A program made the position numbers and the translations under genes. A DNA stretch of 55,716 bases from Brevundimonas sp. 357 (GTDB lineage Bacteria; Pseudomonadota; Alphaproteobacteria; Caulobacterales; Caulobacteraceae): positions 1 to 55,716 of the forward strand of contig NZ_RHWX01000019.1 of NCBI RefSeq assembly GCF_003938605.1, read 5' to 3'. A model generated the notes under the pieces. The model saw only the letters and a list, made by a program, of their open reading frames with translations. It searched no databases and was not told the origin of the DNA. Of the stretch, positions 39,911-48,964 are shown in pieces. Positions within the stretch are counted from its first letter, which is position 1, and every line of letters begins with the position of its first letter.

Positions 39911-41158
39911 TCAGGCCGATTGCGTCCGCAAGGTCAGACGCTCGGCCCGTTCCGCCAGCACCTGGGCGCCATGTTCGCGCGCGGTTTGCGCCGCTTCAGT
40001 CAGCATCAGACCCACGCCGCGCGGTATTTCGCCCGTCCAGCGCGCACGCGCCAGCGCCACGCGCGCCAGGCCGATCTGTTCGGCCGCCCAGTCCAGCGGC
40101 GTGGCCGTGACTGAAGGGCGCACCAGACGTCGCCGCAGGCTGGTTTCAATGTTCATCAGGGCCGTCAGGTCGCCTGCCGCCCCGGCGCGGGCCGTGTCCT
40201 GGGCCACGCGCTGTTCATGGGCCAGCGCGCCTAGGATCAGGCCGCCGCCTTCGGTCAGGGTTTCCGCCTGAATCAGTACGACCGGCGACAAGGCCTCGCG
40301 CTCGGCGCGCAAGACCTGGATGGCGGACCAGTCCAGCGGGCTGTGGTCGGGGGTGAACATCTGGGCGGCGGCGTCGAACATGGCCTTGGCCTGATCCCGG
40401 GCCGCTGGAGCTTCGGCTATGGCGGCCAGGGCGGCCATGCCAGCCGCACAAAGCGCCAGGGCGCGGGCGCGGCTCAGCGGTCTCTGTTCGGGAGCGGCGG
40501 CCTCGACCAAGGCGCGCAGGTCGCGCCCGGCCTTGTCCAGCATCCTAGCGTCGCGCGTATTGAGCCCGGTTTCCAGCGCCAGGGCGGCGCGATCGAGGCG
40601 CAGTTCGTCCTCCAGCGTGCGCGCGCCCTTCAGGTTCGCCAGGGCGGCGTCCAGGAGCTTCGCCGCCTCGCTCAGTTCCGACAGCCGGCCGGACAGCAGG
40701 GCCAGTCGCGCGCGCAGGCGGGCATGCAGGGCTGCTGCTGCGGCGACCGTATCCAGTCGGCGCGCCGGCGGCAGCTCGCTGAGAAGGTCCAGGGCGGCCG
40801 TCAGCCGATCGGGACCGCCGCGCAAGTCAAAGGCCAGCATGGCGGTCTGAGCCAGGTCCAGGGCGGCTCGAACAGCCTGATCGCCGTTGGCGGCGTGCTT
40901 AGCGGCGTCGCGCCCGGCGCTCTCGGCGCGTTCCAGGCTGGAGGCGACGCCACAGCGGCGGGCGTGTTCACGCCACAGGGCGGCGGCGCGCAGGGAGGCG
41001 TCGAAGGGGCGGGGGCAGGAGACGCGACCCGCGTCGGTTGATTGCTGACGCGCTTCGATCTCGACCAGGCCGACGCCGATCAGCTCGAGCCAGCCGAGGT
41101 CGTCGCTGTCGCGCGCCTTCTCGAACAGCCGTCTAAGGTCTCTGCCGAATTCGAACAT
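39911..41158 (-). CDS. Large alpha-helical protein, unknown function
   Basis: A 415-residue soluble protein read from ATG 41158 (MFEFGRDLRRLFEKARDSDD). It is almost wholly alpha-helical and rich in Ala, Leu and Arg, with repeat-like helix pairs resembling TPR or HEAT units (for example RLDTVAAAAALHARLRARLA and ALDLAQTAMLAF). No signal peptide, membrane helix or enzyme motif. The ribosome site is weak and the frame is open upstream, but the start chosen gives a charged amphipathic N-terminus. Function cannot be assigned. No neighbour in the same operon points to a role. Confidence 0.6.
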   Translation of the reverse strand: MFEFGRDLRRLFEKARDSDDLGWLELIGVGLVEIEARQQSTDAGRVSCPRPFDASLRAAALWREHARRCGVASSLERAESAGRDAAKHAANGDQAVRAALDLAQTAMLAFDLRGGPDRLTAALDLLSELPPARRLDTVAAAAALHARLRARLALLSGRLSELSEAAKLLDAALANLKGARTLEDELRLDRAALALETGLNTRDARMLDKAGRDLRALVEAAAPEQRPLSRARALALCAAGMAALAAIAEAPAARDQAKAMFDAAAQMFTPDHSPLDWSAIQVLRAEREALSPVVLIQAETLTEGGGLILGALAHEQRVAQDTARAGAAGDLTALMNIETSLRRRLVRPSVTATPLDWAAEQIGLARVALARARWTGEIPRGVGLMLTEAAQTAREHGAQVLAERAERLTLRTQSA

Positions 41159-41310
41159 TCGCCTGTGTCGTCCCGCTTCGGGATTACGGGGGGGATCCCG
41201 CTGCCGACCAAGCAAACGCAGCGCCGTAGGAAGGGTTCGCCTTAACCATACCGACAAATTGTGAACTCGAAGTCGACTGACAGCCTCGCGGAGGAAAACT
41301 GCTGGAGAGG

Positions 41311-41679
41311 TCAGCCCAGTTGCGGCGCCTTCTGACGGCAGCGCTGCAGAGCGGCGCGAGCCTCGGATTCTCCGGCGGAAAGGCGACGCACGGCGTCCAG
41401 GCGGGCGCGTGTCTGTTCGGCTTCCGCCACCGCCGGGTTGCGGCCGGCGACGGTCGCGGCCTGCATGGCCGCGAGCGACCAGTAGAGGGCGGCGTCATAG
41501 AGCGCGCGGCCGTATCGGCTTTCTCCGCCCTCAAGTTCGGACGCCGCCTGTGTCAAACCGGCGCATCTGACCGCCTCGTCATAGGAGACGAGCCGGGCTC
41601 TAGGTGCTTGAGCCGGGGCCTGGGCGGGCGCCGAGGCCTGGGCCAGCGCCATGGCGGCGGTGACGGCGACGATGAACAT
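41311..41679 (-). CDS. Exported hypothetical protein
   Basis: A 122-residue protein with a signal peptide ending near AQASAPAQAP, followed by a proline/alanine spacer and a helical domain with two cysteines (VRCAGL and LQRCRQ) that may pair. Family not recognised. It lies 152 bp upstream of the helical-protein gene on the same strand; a shared transcript is possible. The TTAACCAT at 41242-41249 sits in the gap, on the plus strand. Confidence 0.6.
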   Translation of the reverse strand: MFIVAVTAAMALAQASAPAQAPAQAPRARLVSYDEAVRCAGLTQAASELEGGESRYGRALYDAALYWSLAAMQAATVAGRNPAVAEAEQTRARLDAVRRLSAGESEARAALQRCRQKAPQLG

Positions 41680-41802
41680 CAGAACTCCACGGGCGCGGGG
41701 AGCGCCGATCAGGCTCTACTAAAGAACCACGTCCGGGTGACGGATGAAAGCGGTGTTCAGAAAAGCTTCAGGTTGCATCCGCGAAAGGCGGCATGGCGCG
41801 TC

Positions 41803-43257
41803 CTAGAACACGGCGGGCAGGAGCGGATCGAGCGCCGTCCGCCGCGGCGTCTTGCGGTCCAGTCCGCCCCAGGCCGCCGCCAGCCCGACCACCGCCAGGT
41901 CCAACTCCGCCTCTTCGCGGCTGAAGGGCAGGCGGATGAAACGGTCGAAGGCGCCGTTGATCCCGAACCGCATGCCGGGCGCGATCCGCACCCCATGATC
42001 GGGCGCGGCGATGGCCAGGCGCACGCCGTCCGGCCGGGGCAGCTCGACCCATAAAGACAGGCCGCCGTCGGGCCGGCGCGTCCGCCATTGCGGCAGATGC
42101 TCGGCTAGCCGCGTCCGCAGATGGGCCTCGCGGCGCGCCAGCAGTCGCCGCCGTGCATGCAGCGGCGTCGGGTCGCCTGTCAGCAGCATGGCGGCCGCCA
42201 GCTGCTCCATCACGGGCACGCCCAGATCCAGAGACGGCCGATGGCGCACGACCGCATCGATGACCTCGACATGGGCGCGCAGCCAGCCCACGCGCAATCC
42301 GCCCCAATAGGGTTTGCTGGTCGAGCCCAGCCGCGCGACATGGGGGCCGTGATCGACGGGCGGCGGCGGCGGGCGGTCGAACCACAGCTCGCGCAGGCTG
42401 TCGTCCAGCACCAGCATCGCGCCGACGCGGGCGGCGGCGGCGGCGATGTCGGCCTCGTCCTGGGCCGACAGGACATGGCCGGTCGGATTGTGGTGCGCGC
42501 CGATCAGATAGATCAGTCGCGGGCGGACGCGGGCGATGGCGGCCAGCATCCCGTCCATGTCCCAGCCCTGGGGCGTCATGGCGACGGGGCTGAGCGCCAG
42601 CCCGGCCTGGGTCAGGGCGTCCAGCGCGTGGGGATAGCCGGGGTGTTCGACCACCGCCCGGTCGCCGGGCCGCGTCGCGGCCCGCAGCAGCAGCGCCAGC
42701 CCGCCCAGCGCGCCCGCCGTGACCACCACCTGCTGCGCCGTGGTGGCCATGCCCTCGTCGCTGTAGCGGTCGGCGACGACGCGGCGCAGGGCCTCGACGC
42801 CGATCGGCTCATAGCCCGGTCCCGGCAGGTGGGCGGGCAGGGCCTCCAGCGCGCGGGCGTAGGCGGCGTGCACCTGTTCGTCGGCGGCCATGGCGGCCGA
42901 GGCCATGTCGATGACGCCCGGCGCATCGACCCTCTGCATCGGCCCGTCCAGATAGGTCACGGGCGGCGACGCCGGGCTGGCGGGCAGGGCGGTGAAGCTG
43001 CCCGACCCGGTCCGACTGACGATGAAGCCGTCGGCCCTCAGCCGGTCCAGGGCGGCGCTGACGGTGATGCGGCTGACGCCCAGGGTTTCGGCCAGGCGGC
43101 GCTCGCCGGGCAGGCGCGCGTTCAGCGACAGCCGCCCGTCCAGGATGATGAGCTTCAGCGCCTCGGCCAGGCGGCGATAGGCGGGCTCGCCGTCCGGCCC
43201 GCGCCAGCCGTTCAACTGACGCGACAGGGAGGCGGCGTTGACCAGGGTGTCGCGCAT
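41803..43257 (-). CDS. MocR-family regulator, YczR type
   Basis: A 484-residue MocR regulator. An N-terminal GntR-type winged HTH (about 25-90: AYRRLAEALKLIILDGRLSL, LPGERRLAETLGVSRITVSA) is joined to an aminotransferase-like domain that binds PLP; the Schiff-base Lys315 lies in STSKPYWGG. MocR proteins sense PLP or an amino compound. The divergent gene encodes a YczE-like membrane protein, and this pairing is a known signature of the YczR subgroup, whose members are thought to control yczE. Start ATG 43257 lies 59 bp from yczE. Confidence 0.88.
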   Translation of the reverse strand: MRDTLVNAASLSRQLNGWRGPDGEPAYRRLAEALKLIILDGRLSLNARLPGERRLAETLGVSRITVSAALDRLRADGFIVSRTGSGSFTALPASPASPPVTYLDGPMQRVDAPGVIDMASAAMAADEQVHAAYARALEALPAHLPGPGYEPIGVEALRRVVADRYSDEGMATTAQQVVVTAGALGGLALLLRAATRPGDRAVVEHPGYPHALDALTQAGLALSPVAMTPQGWDMDGMLAAIARVRPRLIYLIGAHHNPTGHVLSAQDEADIAAAAARVGAMLVLDDSLRELWFDRPPPPPVDHGPHVARLGSTSKPYWGGLRVGWLRAHVEVIDAVVRHRPSLDLGVPVMEQLAAAMLLTGDPTPLHARRRLLARREAHLRTRLAEHLPQWRTRRPDGGLSLWVELPRPDGVRLAIAAPDHGVRIAPGMRFGINGAFDRFIRLPFSREEAELDLAVVGLAAAWGGLDRKTPRRTALDPLLPAVF

Positions 43258-43316
43258 AAGGCCACCGTCTCGAAATTGGCCCTGTAAAGCAAGGCCGATC
43301 TGGGGGCTTATGGCGT
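43258..43316. promoter_or_regulatory. Shared control region of the YczR/YczE pair
   Basis: This 59-bp divergent gap holds AAGGCC at 43258-43263 and again at 43291-43296, 33 bp apart (about three helical turns), with TTGGCC at 43277-43282 between. MocR regulators commonly bind repeated half-sites of this kind. The operator role is inferred. Confidence 0.45.
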
Positions 43317-43922
43317 ATGTTCATGCGTCGTTTCATCCAGCTTCAACTGGGCCTGTGCCTGTACGGCGTGGCCGCCGCCCTGATGGTGCGCTCCAACCTC
43401 GGGCTGGACCCGTGGAACGTCTTTCACCAGGGCCTGTCCCTGCGGACGGGCATCAGCCTGGGGACCGCCTCGATCATCATGGGCGTCCTGGTGATGCTGA
43501 CCTGGATTCCGCTGCGTCAGAAGCCGGGCCTGGGCACGCTGTTCAACATCTTCGTCATCGGCCTGTCGATGGATGCGGCCCTGGCCGTCCTGCCCGAGAT
43601 CACGGGCCTGCCGCTGCGGCTGGCCTTCATGACGATGGGCGTGCTGCTGACCGCCATGGGCGGGGCCGCCTACATCGGCGCCGGCATGGGCACGGGGCCG
43701 CGCGACGGTCTGATGATCGGCCTGAACCAGCGGCTGGGCTGGTCGATCCGGGTGTCGCGGATGCTGATCGAGGTCAGCGTCCTGGCCGGAGGCTGGCTGC
43801 TGGGCGGCTCGGTCGGCCTGGGCACGGTGGTCTTCGCCGTGGGCATCGGCCCGCTGATCCAGATCTTCCTGCCGTGGTTTCAGGCGCTGGGGCGGGAGCC
43901 CCGCGTGGCGCCTTCGACCTGA
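43317..43922 (+). CDS. YczE/YitT-like membrane protein
   Basis: A 201-residue inner-membrane protein with about five helices. The motif RSNLGLDPWNVFHQGLSLRT near the N-terminus and GMGTGPRDGLMIGLNQRLG near the middle match the YczE/YitT family. The function of this family is not settled; it is regulated by the divergent MocR protein, so it may transport a compound sensed by it. ATG 43317 lies about ten bases after a run of G; ATG 43323 is also possible. Confidence 0.82.
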   Translation: MFMRRFIQLQLGLCLYGVAAALMVRSNLGLDPWNVFHQGLSLRTGISLGTASIIMGVLVMLTWIPLRQKPGLGTLFNIFVIGLSMDAALAVLPEITGLPLRLAFMTMGVLLTAMGGAAYIGAGMGTGPRDGLMIGLNQRLGWSIRVSRMLIEVSVLAGGWLLGGSVGLGTVVFAVGIGPLIQIFLPWFQALGREPRVAPST

Positions 43923-43999
43923 ACGCCGCGTCCGAACCCCGCCAGACCACGCCGTGAAGGCATGAAAGGAAGACGGCCTCTTTCACGCACGAGGTCGTC

Positions 44000-44764
44000 A
44001 TGCCTGCACTCATCGACAAGGTCGCCGTCATCACCGGAGCCAGCTCCGGCATCGGCGCCGCCGCCGCCCGTCTGTTCGCCCGCGAAGGCGCGGCGGTGGT
44101 CGTCACCGCCCGGCGCGAAGCCGAGCTTCTGGCCCTGGTTGCGGCGATCGAGGCCGAGGGCGGCCGCGCCGTCGCCGTGCCGGGCGACATCCGCGACGAG
44201 GCCCTGGCCGAGCGGCTGGTGCGCACGGCGGTCGAGCGCTTCGGCGGTCTGGATATCGCTCTGAACAACGCCGGAGCCATCGGCGCCAATGAACCGACGC
44301 CGGAGATCGCGCTGGAGCGTTGGCGGGACGCGCTGGACATCAACCTGACCGCCGCCTTCCTGGGGGCCAAGCACCAGATCCCGGCCCTGTTGGCGCGCGG
44401 CGGCGGCTCGCTGATCTTCACCTCGACCTTTGTGGGCCACGCCATCGGCATGCCCGGCATGGCGGCCTACGGCGCGGCCAAGGCGGGGCTGATCGGCTTG
44501 TCGCGCGTCATCGCCGCCGAGTTCGGGGCCAAGGGCGTGCGCAGCAACTGCCTGCTGCCCGGCGGCACCGACACCGAGGCGGGACGCGAGTTCGCCCACA
44601 CGCCCGAGATCATCGCCTTCGTCGAGGGAATGCACGCGCTGAAGCGGATGGCGAACCCGGAGGAGATCGCCCGCGCCGCCCTGTTCCTGGCGTCGGACGC
44701 CTCCAGCTTCATGACCGGAACGGCCATGCTGGTCGACGGCGGGGTGTCGATCAGCAAGACCTGA
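44000..44764 (+). CDS. Short-chain dehydrogenase/reductase
   Basis: A 254-residue classical SDR. The NAD(P)-binding GASSGIG (13-19), NNAG (89-92), catalytic Ser142 in TSTF, Tyr157 and Lys161 in YGAAK are present. RR at 38-39 after the second strand suggests NADPH preference. Substrate unknown. GAGG lies before the ATG at 44000. It is a single gene, 77 bp after the YczE gene and convergent with prfC. Confidence 0.9.
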   Translation: MPALIDKVAVITGASSGIGAAAARLFAREGAAVVVTARREAELLALVAAIEAEGGRAVAVPGDIRDEALAERLVRTAVERFGGLDIALNNAGAIGANEPTPEIALERWRDALDINLTAAFLGAKHQIPALLARGGGSLIFTSTFVGHAIGMPGMAAYGAAKAGLIGLSRVIAAEFGAKGVRSNCLLPGGTDTEAGREFAHTPEIIAFVEGMHALKRMANPEEIARAALFLASDASSFMTGTAMLVDGGVSISKT

Positions 44765-44768
44765 GGGG

Positions 44769-46397
44769 TCAGCCCCGTTCCTTGGTCTTGGTGAAGGCGA
44801 TCTTGGGGAAGCGTTCGGAGACGTAGCCCGTCTCCCAGCTCGACTTGGCCAGGAAGACCGGGTTCTGGTCGATGTCGACCGCCATCTGGGGGCGGTATTT
44901 GCCGGAGAAGTCTTCCAGGTTGGCCTTCTCGCCCGCCACCCAACGCGCCTCGGCGTAAGGCGACGGTTCGAAGACGACGTCCAGGCCGTATTCCTCGCCC
45001 AGGCGGTCGGCCATGACCTCGAACTGCAGCTGGCCGACGGCGCCGACGATGAAGTCCGCGCCCAGTTCGGGGCGGAACAGCTGGGTCACGCCTTCCTCGG
45101 CCAGGCCCTCCAGCGCCTTCTTCAGGTGCTTGGCCTTCAGCGGATCCTTGACGCGGACGCGCTGCAGGATTTCCGGGGCGAAGTTGGGCAGGCCGGCGAA
45201 ACGCACCAGGCCGCTCTCCGACAGGCTGTCGCCGACGCGCAACACGCCGTGGTTGGGAATGCCGATGACGTCGCCGGCGAAGGCGTCCTCGGCCAGTTCG
45301 CGGTCCGAGGCGAAGAACATGATGGGGGCGTTGACCGACAACTGCTTGCCGGTGTTCTGGACCTTCAGCTTCATGCCGCGCTTGAAGCTGCCCGAGGCCA
45401 TGCGGAACATGGCGATGCGGTCGCGGTGGTTGGGGTCCATATTGGCCTGGACCTTGAAGACGAAGCCGGTGACTTCATCCTTGCTCGGTTCGACCGCGAT
45501 GTCCTCGGGCGCCGGGGCGTTGCGGGTTTCGGGCGGGGCCTCCTTGCGGGCCTTCATGGTCTTGGGCGGCGGGGCCCATTCGCCGATGGCTTTCAGCAAT
45601 TCCTCGATGCCGAAGTGGCGCAGGGCCGAGCCCCACAGCACGGGCGTCATATGCCCTTCCAGAAACGCCTGATGATCGAAGGGCTTGTAGCCGGCCTCGA
45701 CCAGTTCCAGCGCATCGACCATGTCGGCCTGCTCCGCGCCTTCGAAGAAGGCGGCGGCGTCTTCAAAGGGCAGGGGGGCGGGGTGTTCGCCGTCGTTGTC
45801 GGAGGTCTTGCGGGTATAGGGCTGGAACCGGCCCTGGCCGCCGACCTCGGCCAGGCCGCGCAGGCGGTTGCCGCTCTCGGCCGGCCACCAGATGGGGGCG
45901 GGGTCCAGTTGCAGGCGGGACGCGATCTCGTCCAGCAGGGCCATCGGATCCTGCGCCTCACGGTCCAGCTTGTTGATGAAGGTGATGATCGGAATGTCGC
46001 GCAGGCGGCAGACCTCGAACAGCTTCAGCGTCTGCGGCTCGATGCCCTTGGCGGCGTCCAGCACCATGATGGCGCAGTCGGCGGCGGTCAGGGTGCGATA
46101 GGTGTCTTCGGAAAAGTCTTCGTGGCCCGGCGTGTCCAGCAGGTTGAACATCTTGCCGTCGTGCTCGAACGTCATGACCGAGGCGGTGACCGAGATGCCC
46201 CGTTCCTTCTCGATCTTCATCCAGTCCGAGCGGGCGCGGCGGTTCTCGCCGCGCGCCTTGACCGCCCCGGCCGCGCGCACGGCGCCGCCCGCCAGCAGGA
46301 TATGCTCGGTCAGAGTCGTCTTACCGGCGTCCGGGTGGGCGATGATGGCGAAGGTCCGACGGCGGTCAGCCTCCTGGGCGAGGGTCAGTTTGGACAT
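44769..46397 (-). CDS. prfC: Peptide chain release factor 3
   Basis: A 542-residue GTPase that recycles release factors RF1 and RF2 after termination and takes part in quality control. The GTPase motifs are AHPDAGKTT (P-loop, about 20-28), RGISVTAS (switch I), DTPGHEDF and NKLDRE. Domains II and III follow with GVLRVGDSLSE and MADRLGEEYGLDVVFEPSPY. Length is slightly longer than E. coli RF3. The gene ends five bases from the SDR stop. Confidence 0.95.
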   Translation of the reverse strand: MSKLTLAQEADRRRTFAIIAHPDAGKTTLTEHILLAGGAVRAAGAVKARGENRRARSDWMKIEKERGISVTASVMTFEHDGKMFNLLDTPGHEDFSEDTYRTLTAADCAIMVLDAAKGIEPQTLKLFEVCRLRDIPIITFINKLDREAQDPMALLDEIASRLQLDPAPIWWPAESGNRLRGLAEVGGQGRFQPYTRKTSDNDGEHPAPLPFEDAAAFFEGAEQADMVDALELVEAGYKPFDHQAFLEGHMTPVLWGSALRHFGIEELLKAIGEWAPPPKTMKARKEAPPETRNAPAPEDIAVEPSKDEVTGFVFKVQANMDPNHRDRIAMFRMASGSFKRGMKLKVQNTGKQLSVNAPIMFFASDRELAEDAFAGDVIGIPNHGVLRVGDSLSESGLVRFAGLPNFAPEILQRVRVKDPLKAKHLKKALEGLAEEGVTQLFRPELGADFIVGAVGQLQFEVMADRLGEEYGLDVVFEPSPYAEARWVAGEKANLEDFSGKYRPQMAVDIDQNPVFLAKSSWETGYVSERFPKIAFTKTKERG

Positions 46398-46555
46398 AGA
46401 GCTTCCTTTAGGACGCGCGACCTACCGCGCCGGGGCTCAATTGTCGACGTTCACGATGTCGTGAAAAACCCTTCGCGTATGATGGTTATTCGAGGCATGC
46501 TCGTTTTCGGGAGACGGCGGACCATGAGTCCGTCGTACAAGGGAAGGGAAACGTC

Positions 46556-46696
46556 ATGGCTCTGGTTCACCCAGGCAAGGCCGCGCCCGTACAGAACGAG
46601 CGCAAGATTCACCCGTTGGTCTGCTTTCTGGCGGGGTTCGCCCTGATCGTCCTGGCGGCGATCGTGGTGCACACAGTGTTCGGGTTGCTGCTCTAG
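46556..46696 (+). CDS. Tiny single-helix membrane protein, 46 residues
   Basis: A 46-codon frame: a charged N-terminus (MALVHPGKAAPVQNERKIHP) and one hydrophobic helix (VCFLAGFALIVLAAIVVH) ending VFGLLL. A strong ribosome site (GGGAAGGGAA) lies eight bases upstream, so translation is likely. It is not similar to any small protein I know. The stop shares CTAG with the convergent peptidase gene (46693-46696). The short length makes false prediction possible, but the site, helix and stop arrangement support it. Confidence 0.65.
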   Translation: MALVHPGKAAPVQNERKIHPLVCFLAGFALIVLAAIVVHTVFGLLL

Positions 46697-48369
46697 GAGG
46701 CAGGGAGCGGCCTCGCATCGGACGTCGTGTCTGGCGCGCCTATGTCATCCTGCGGTTCTTCGGGCTCGGAGGCCTCTTCCAGCGGGGCCTGACCCAATGC
46801 TTGTCGCGCCTGGTCGATCATCTGTCGCGCTCGACGTTTGTAAGCGCTTTGGTGAGGGCTGTTGGAAACAGGCGTGAGAATCGTGATCGCTTCAGCATTC
46901 ATGTCGCGCGCCATATAGGCATGCCCCAGACGGGTGCGGCAGTCGAACGATTGCGGAGCCAAGGTGCAGGCGACCTCCAGCGTGGAGATGTCGTTGTCCG
47001 TGGGGTAGCGGGGCTGCCCGCGCCGCACGTCGTTCAGACCCAGATAGATGCGGAAATCCAGCGGTTCGGCGTCCATGGCGCGCGCAAGATAGGCGGCGGC
47101 CTGACGGCGAAGCTCGTTGGCGTCGTCGATCGAGGACGCTGACTCGGTCTGATCCAGCAGGGCCAGGGCGGCGACCCGCAAAACCTTGGCGTTGGTTGCG
47201 TGGTCGCCAAGACTGGGTTCCAGCACTGCCAGCGCCAAGTCTGGGCGCTGTGACAGCCGGTGTGCTCGAGCCGTGAGCAGTCGACCGACATCGGAGTCCG
47301 CATAGCGTTCACCCAGGGCGAAGGCTGAGCGGATGAGTTCGGCCCGGTTCTCATTGGCCTGTCGTCGATCCCGAGCCCGGCGCGCCTTTTGAGCGTCGGA
47401 TTGCGTGTCGCCCTCCGCCTCTTCCTCTGCGGGAAGCTTGATCGGTGCATTATCAAGGCGAACATCCAGCCAGATGGCGTCAGCTTCGGCCTTGGACATT
47501 TGGCTGACCGTCACCTCGGGATGTGTGACCGGGATCTGTGGCGAGGTCACATTGATGGAGCCGGAAGTATAGCGCCAAACGTCATCCTGAAGCTGAGCCG
47601 CAGTCCGGCCTGTCGCCGCCTGCATGGCGACGACGGAGTCCTCTCCGCTGGCCACAGCCGTCAGATAACGTCTCAGCATCTGGGTGCGTTCAGGCGTGCT
47701 CATGAAGTAGTGAGTCATCGCCCAGGATTGGGCGTAGTAGAGATGCGCGGGGAAGCGCCCGGAATCTGAAATGCGCCACTTCAGAACGTCTTCCATCCTG
47801 GCCCAGGTGTTGAAACCCATGTTCAGCGAATTTACCCGGCCTGGGTTGTGTCGCCCGAATTGGATGCGCTCGTCTGTAAGATTGGCGGTGGAATAGTATT
47901 CTGCGAAGCCTTCAACAAACCATGACGGATAGGCATTAGCCTTCATCTGGAACATGAAGTGGTGAGCGTATTCATGGAAGACGACGACATCGCCCATGGA
48001 ACTGCGTGTGTCGACGACTGTATAGATTCGGCCGCTGTTAGGCGAATAATAACCCGCCACGCCTTCGCTTATGCCGGGAGAAATGCGATTCATGTCCCGT
48101 CGTCCTTCGGCCATGAAGATCTCCAACTTGGGAATCTCATGATCAGTCTGAATCGGGTAGTAGGTTCGCAACAGGGCGTCGAAGCGCTCGACCTTGCGTG
48201 CGTAGCGTCTCAGGCTCGCTTCCGATGTGTCGCCGTAAACGACGAAATGCTGGGTTTCCGCTTTTAGCCATTCAGCTTGGGCAGGAAGCGCGATGAATGC
48301 GCTCAACATGATCCCAGTTGTCAGGATGCGCAAAGGCTTGGCCTGCGTGCGTTCGCTTCTCTTGGTCAT
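46693..48369 (-). CDS. Exported zinc metallopeptidase with TPR repeats (DUF1570-like)
   Basis: A 558-residue exported protein. The signal peptide ends PAQAEW (about 33). Residues about 40-260 carry the gluzincin-type motif HEYAH at 132-136 with the third ligand Glu153 in FVEGFAEYY, similar to DUF1570 peptidase-like proteins. The C-terminal half (about 330-530) is made of TPR-like helices. The active centre seems intact. It may process or recognise envelope proteins. ATG 48369 was chosen, with GGGG six bases upstream; alternatives lie at 48381 and 48393. Confidence 0.75.
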   Translation of the reverse strand: MTKRSERTQAKPLRILTTGIMLSAFIALPAQAEWLKAETQHFVVYGDTSEASLRRYARKVERFDALLRTYYPIQTDHEIPKLEIFMAEGRRDMNRISPGISEGVAGYYSPNSGRIYTVVDTRSSMGDVVVFHEYAHHFMFQMKANAYPSWFVEGFAEYYSTANLTDERIQFGRHNPGRVNSLNMGFNTWARMEDVLKWRISDSGRFPAHLYYAQSWAMTHYFMSTPERTQMLRRYLTAVASGEDSVVAMQAATGRTAAQLQDDVWRYTSGSINVTSPQIPVTHPEVTVSQMSKAEADAIWLDVRLDNAPIKLPAEEEAEGDTQSDAQKARRARDRRQANENRAELIRSAFALGERYADSDVGRLLTARAHRLSQRPDLALAVLEPSLGDHATNAKVLRVAALALLDQTESASSIDDANELRRQAAAYLARAMDAEPLDFRIYLGLNDVRRGQPRYPTDNDISTLEVACTLAPQSFDCRTRLGHAYMARDMNAEAITILTPVSNSPHQSAYKRRARQMIDQARQALGQAPLEEASEPEEPQDDIGAPDTTSDARPLPAS

Positions 48370-48426
48370 GCTCTGCCCCATGTCACCGTTCAAGGCATAA
48401 AGAACGGCGGTGTTTTAGGGAAGTGG

Positions 48427-48807
48427 TCAGGCCGCCAAACGCCCCCAAACCGCCTTGTCGGCGGCGACGGCGGACAGGCGGCCGTGGGAGGCGCGCGACT
48501 GGAGCTGACGCATGACGGCCTCAGGAAGGGCGCAGAAGCGCGGTTCGACCAGTTCGGGCGCGCAATCGGCTTCGGGCGCCGCAAACAGGGCGGCGTTGAC
48601 CCCTTCGGTCCGGTGGGCGATCAGCCACGCGAGGCGACGCGCCCTCGCCGGATCGTTGCGGTGCAGCAGCGGGTCTTCGGCGAACAGTTCGCAGCCCATC
48701 TCCAGCACATAGTCGAAGGACAGGCTCTCGAACCGGCGCACGTCATGGCTCGGGGCCGGGCAGGCCTCGTACAGATCGAAGACGACATCGTTCAAGAGAA
48801 ACAGCAT
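48427..48807 (-). CDS. Hypothetical protein
   Basis: A 126-residue soluble protein starting MLFLLNDVVFDLYEACPAPS from ATG 48807; the frame is open upstream to 48885 but the extra part is basic and unlikely. It is mixed alpha/beta with aspartate-rich parts (ELFAEDPLLHRNDPARARRL). No family recognised. It precedes the metallopeptidase gene by 57 bp on the same strand and may be in its operon. The 370-bp gap on its other side holds a composite repeat. Confidence 0.55.
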   Translation of the reverse strand: MLFLLNDVVFDLYEACPAPSHDVRRFESLSFDYVLEMGCELFAEDPLLHRNDPARARRLAWLIAHRTEGVNAALFAAPEADCAPELVEPRFCALPEAVMRQLQSRASHGRLSAVAADKAVWGRLAA

Positions 48808-48964
48808 GGACCGCGTCCGCTCGCAGGACCGTTCTGGCCCCCATGCGACGGGTTGTAGGGCGACCGCGCTTGCGGTCCGGTTCACGAACGCGGTGAACAG
48901 GCCGGTTACTATTTTTAGGGCCCCAACGCGCTTTGTGCTGCTTGAGGGCGGCTTGGCGGTAAAA

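Noticed and set aside
41242..41249. TTAACCAT resembling a CtrA half-site
   Set aside because: Single copy, opposite strand to both neighbouring genes, with no composite context as at flgB or fliQ.
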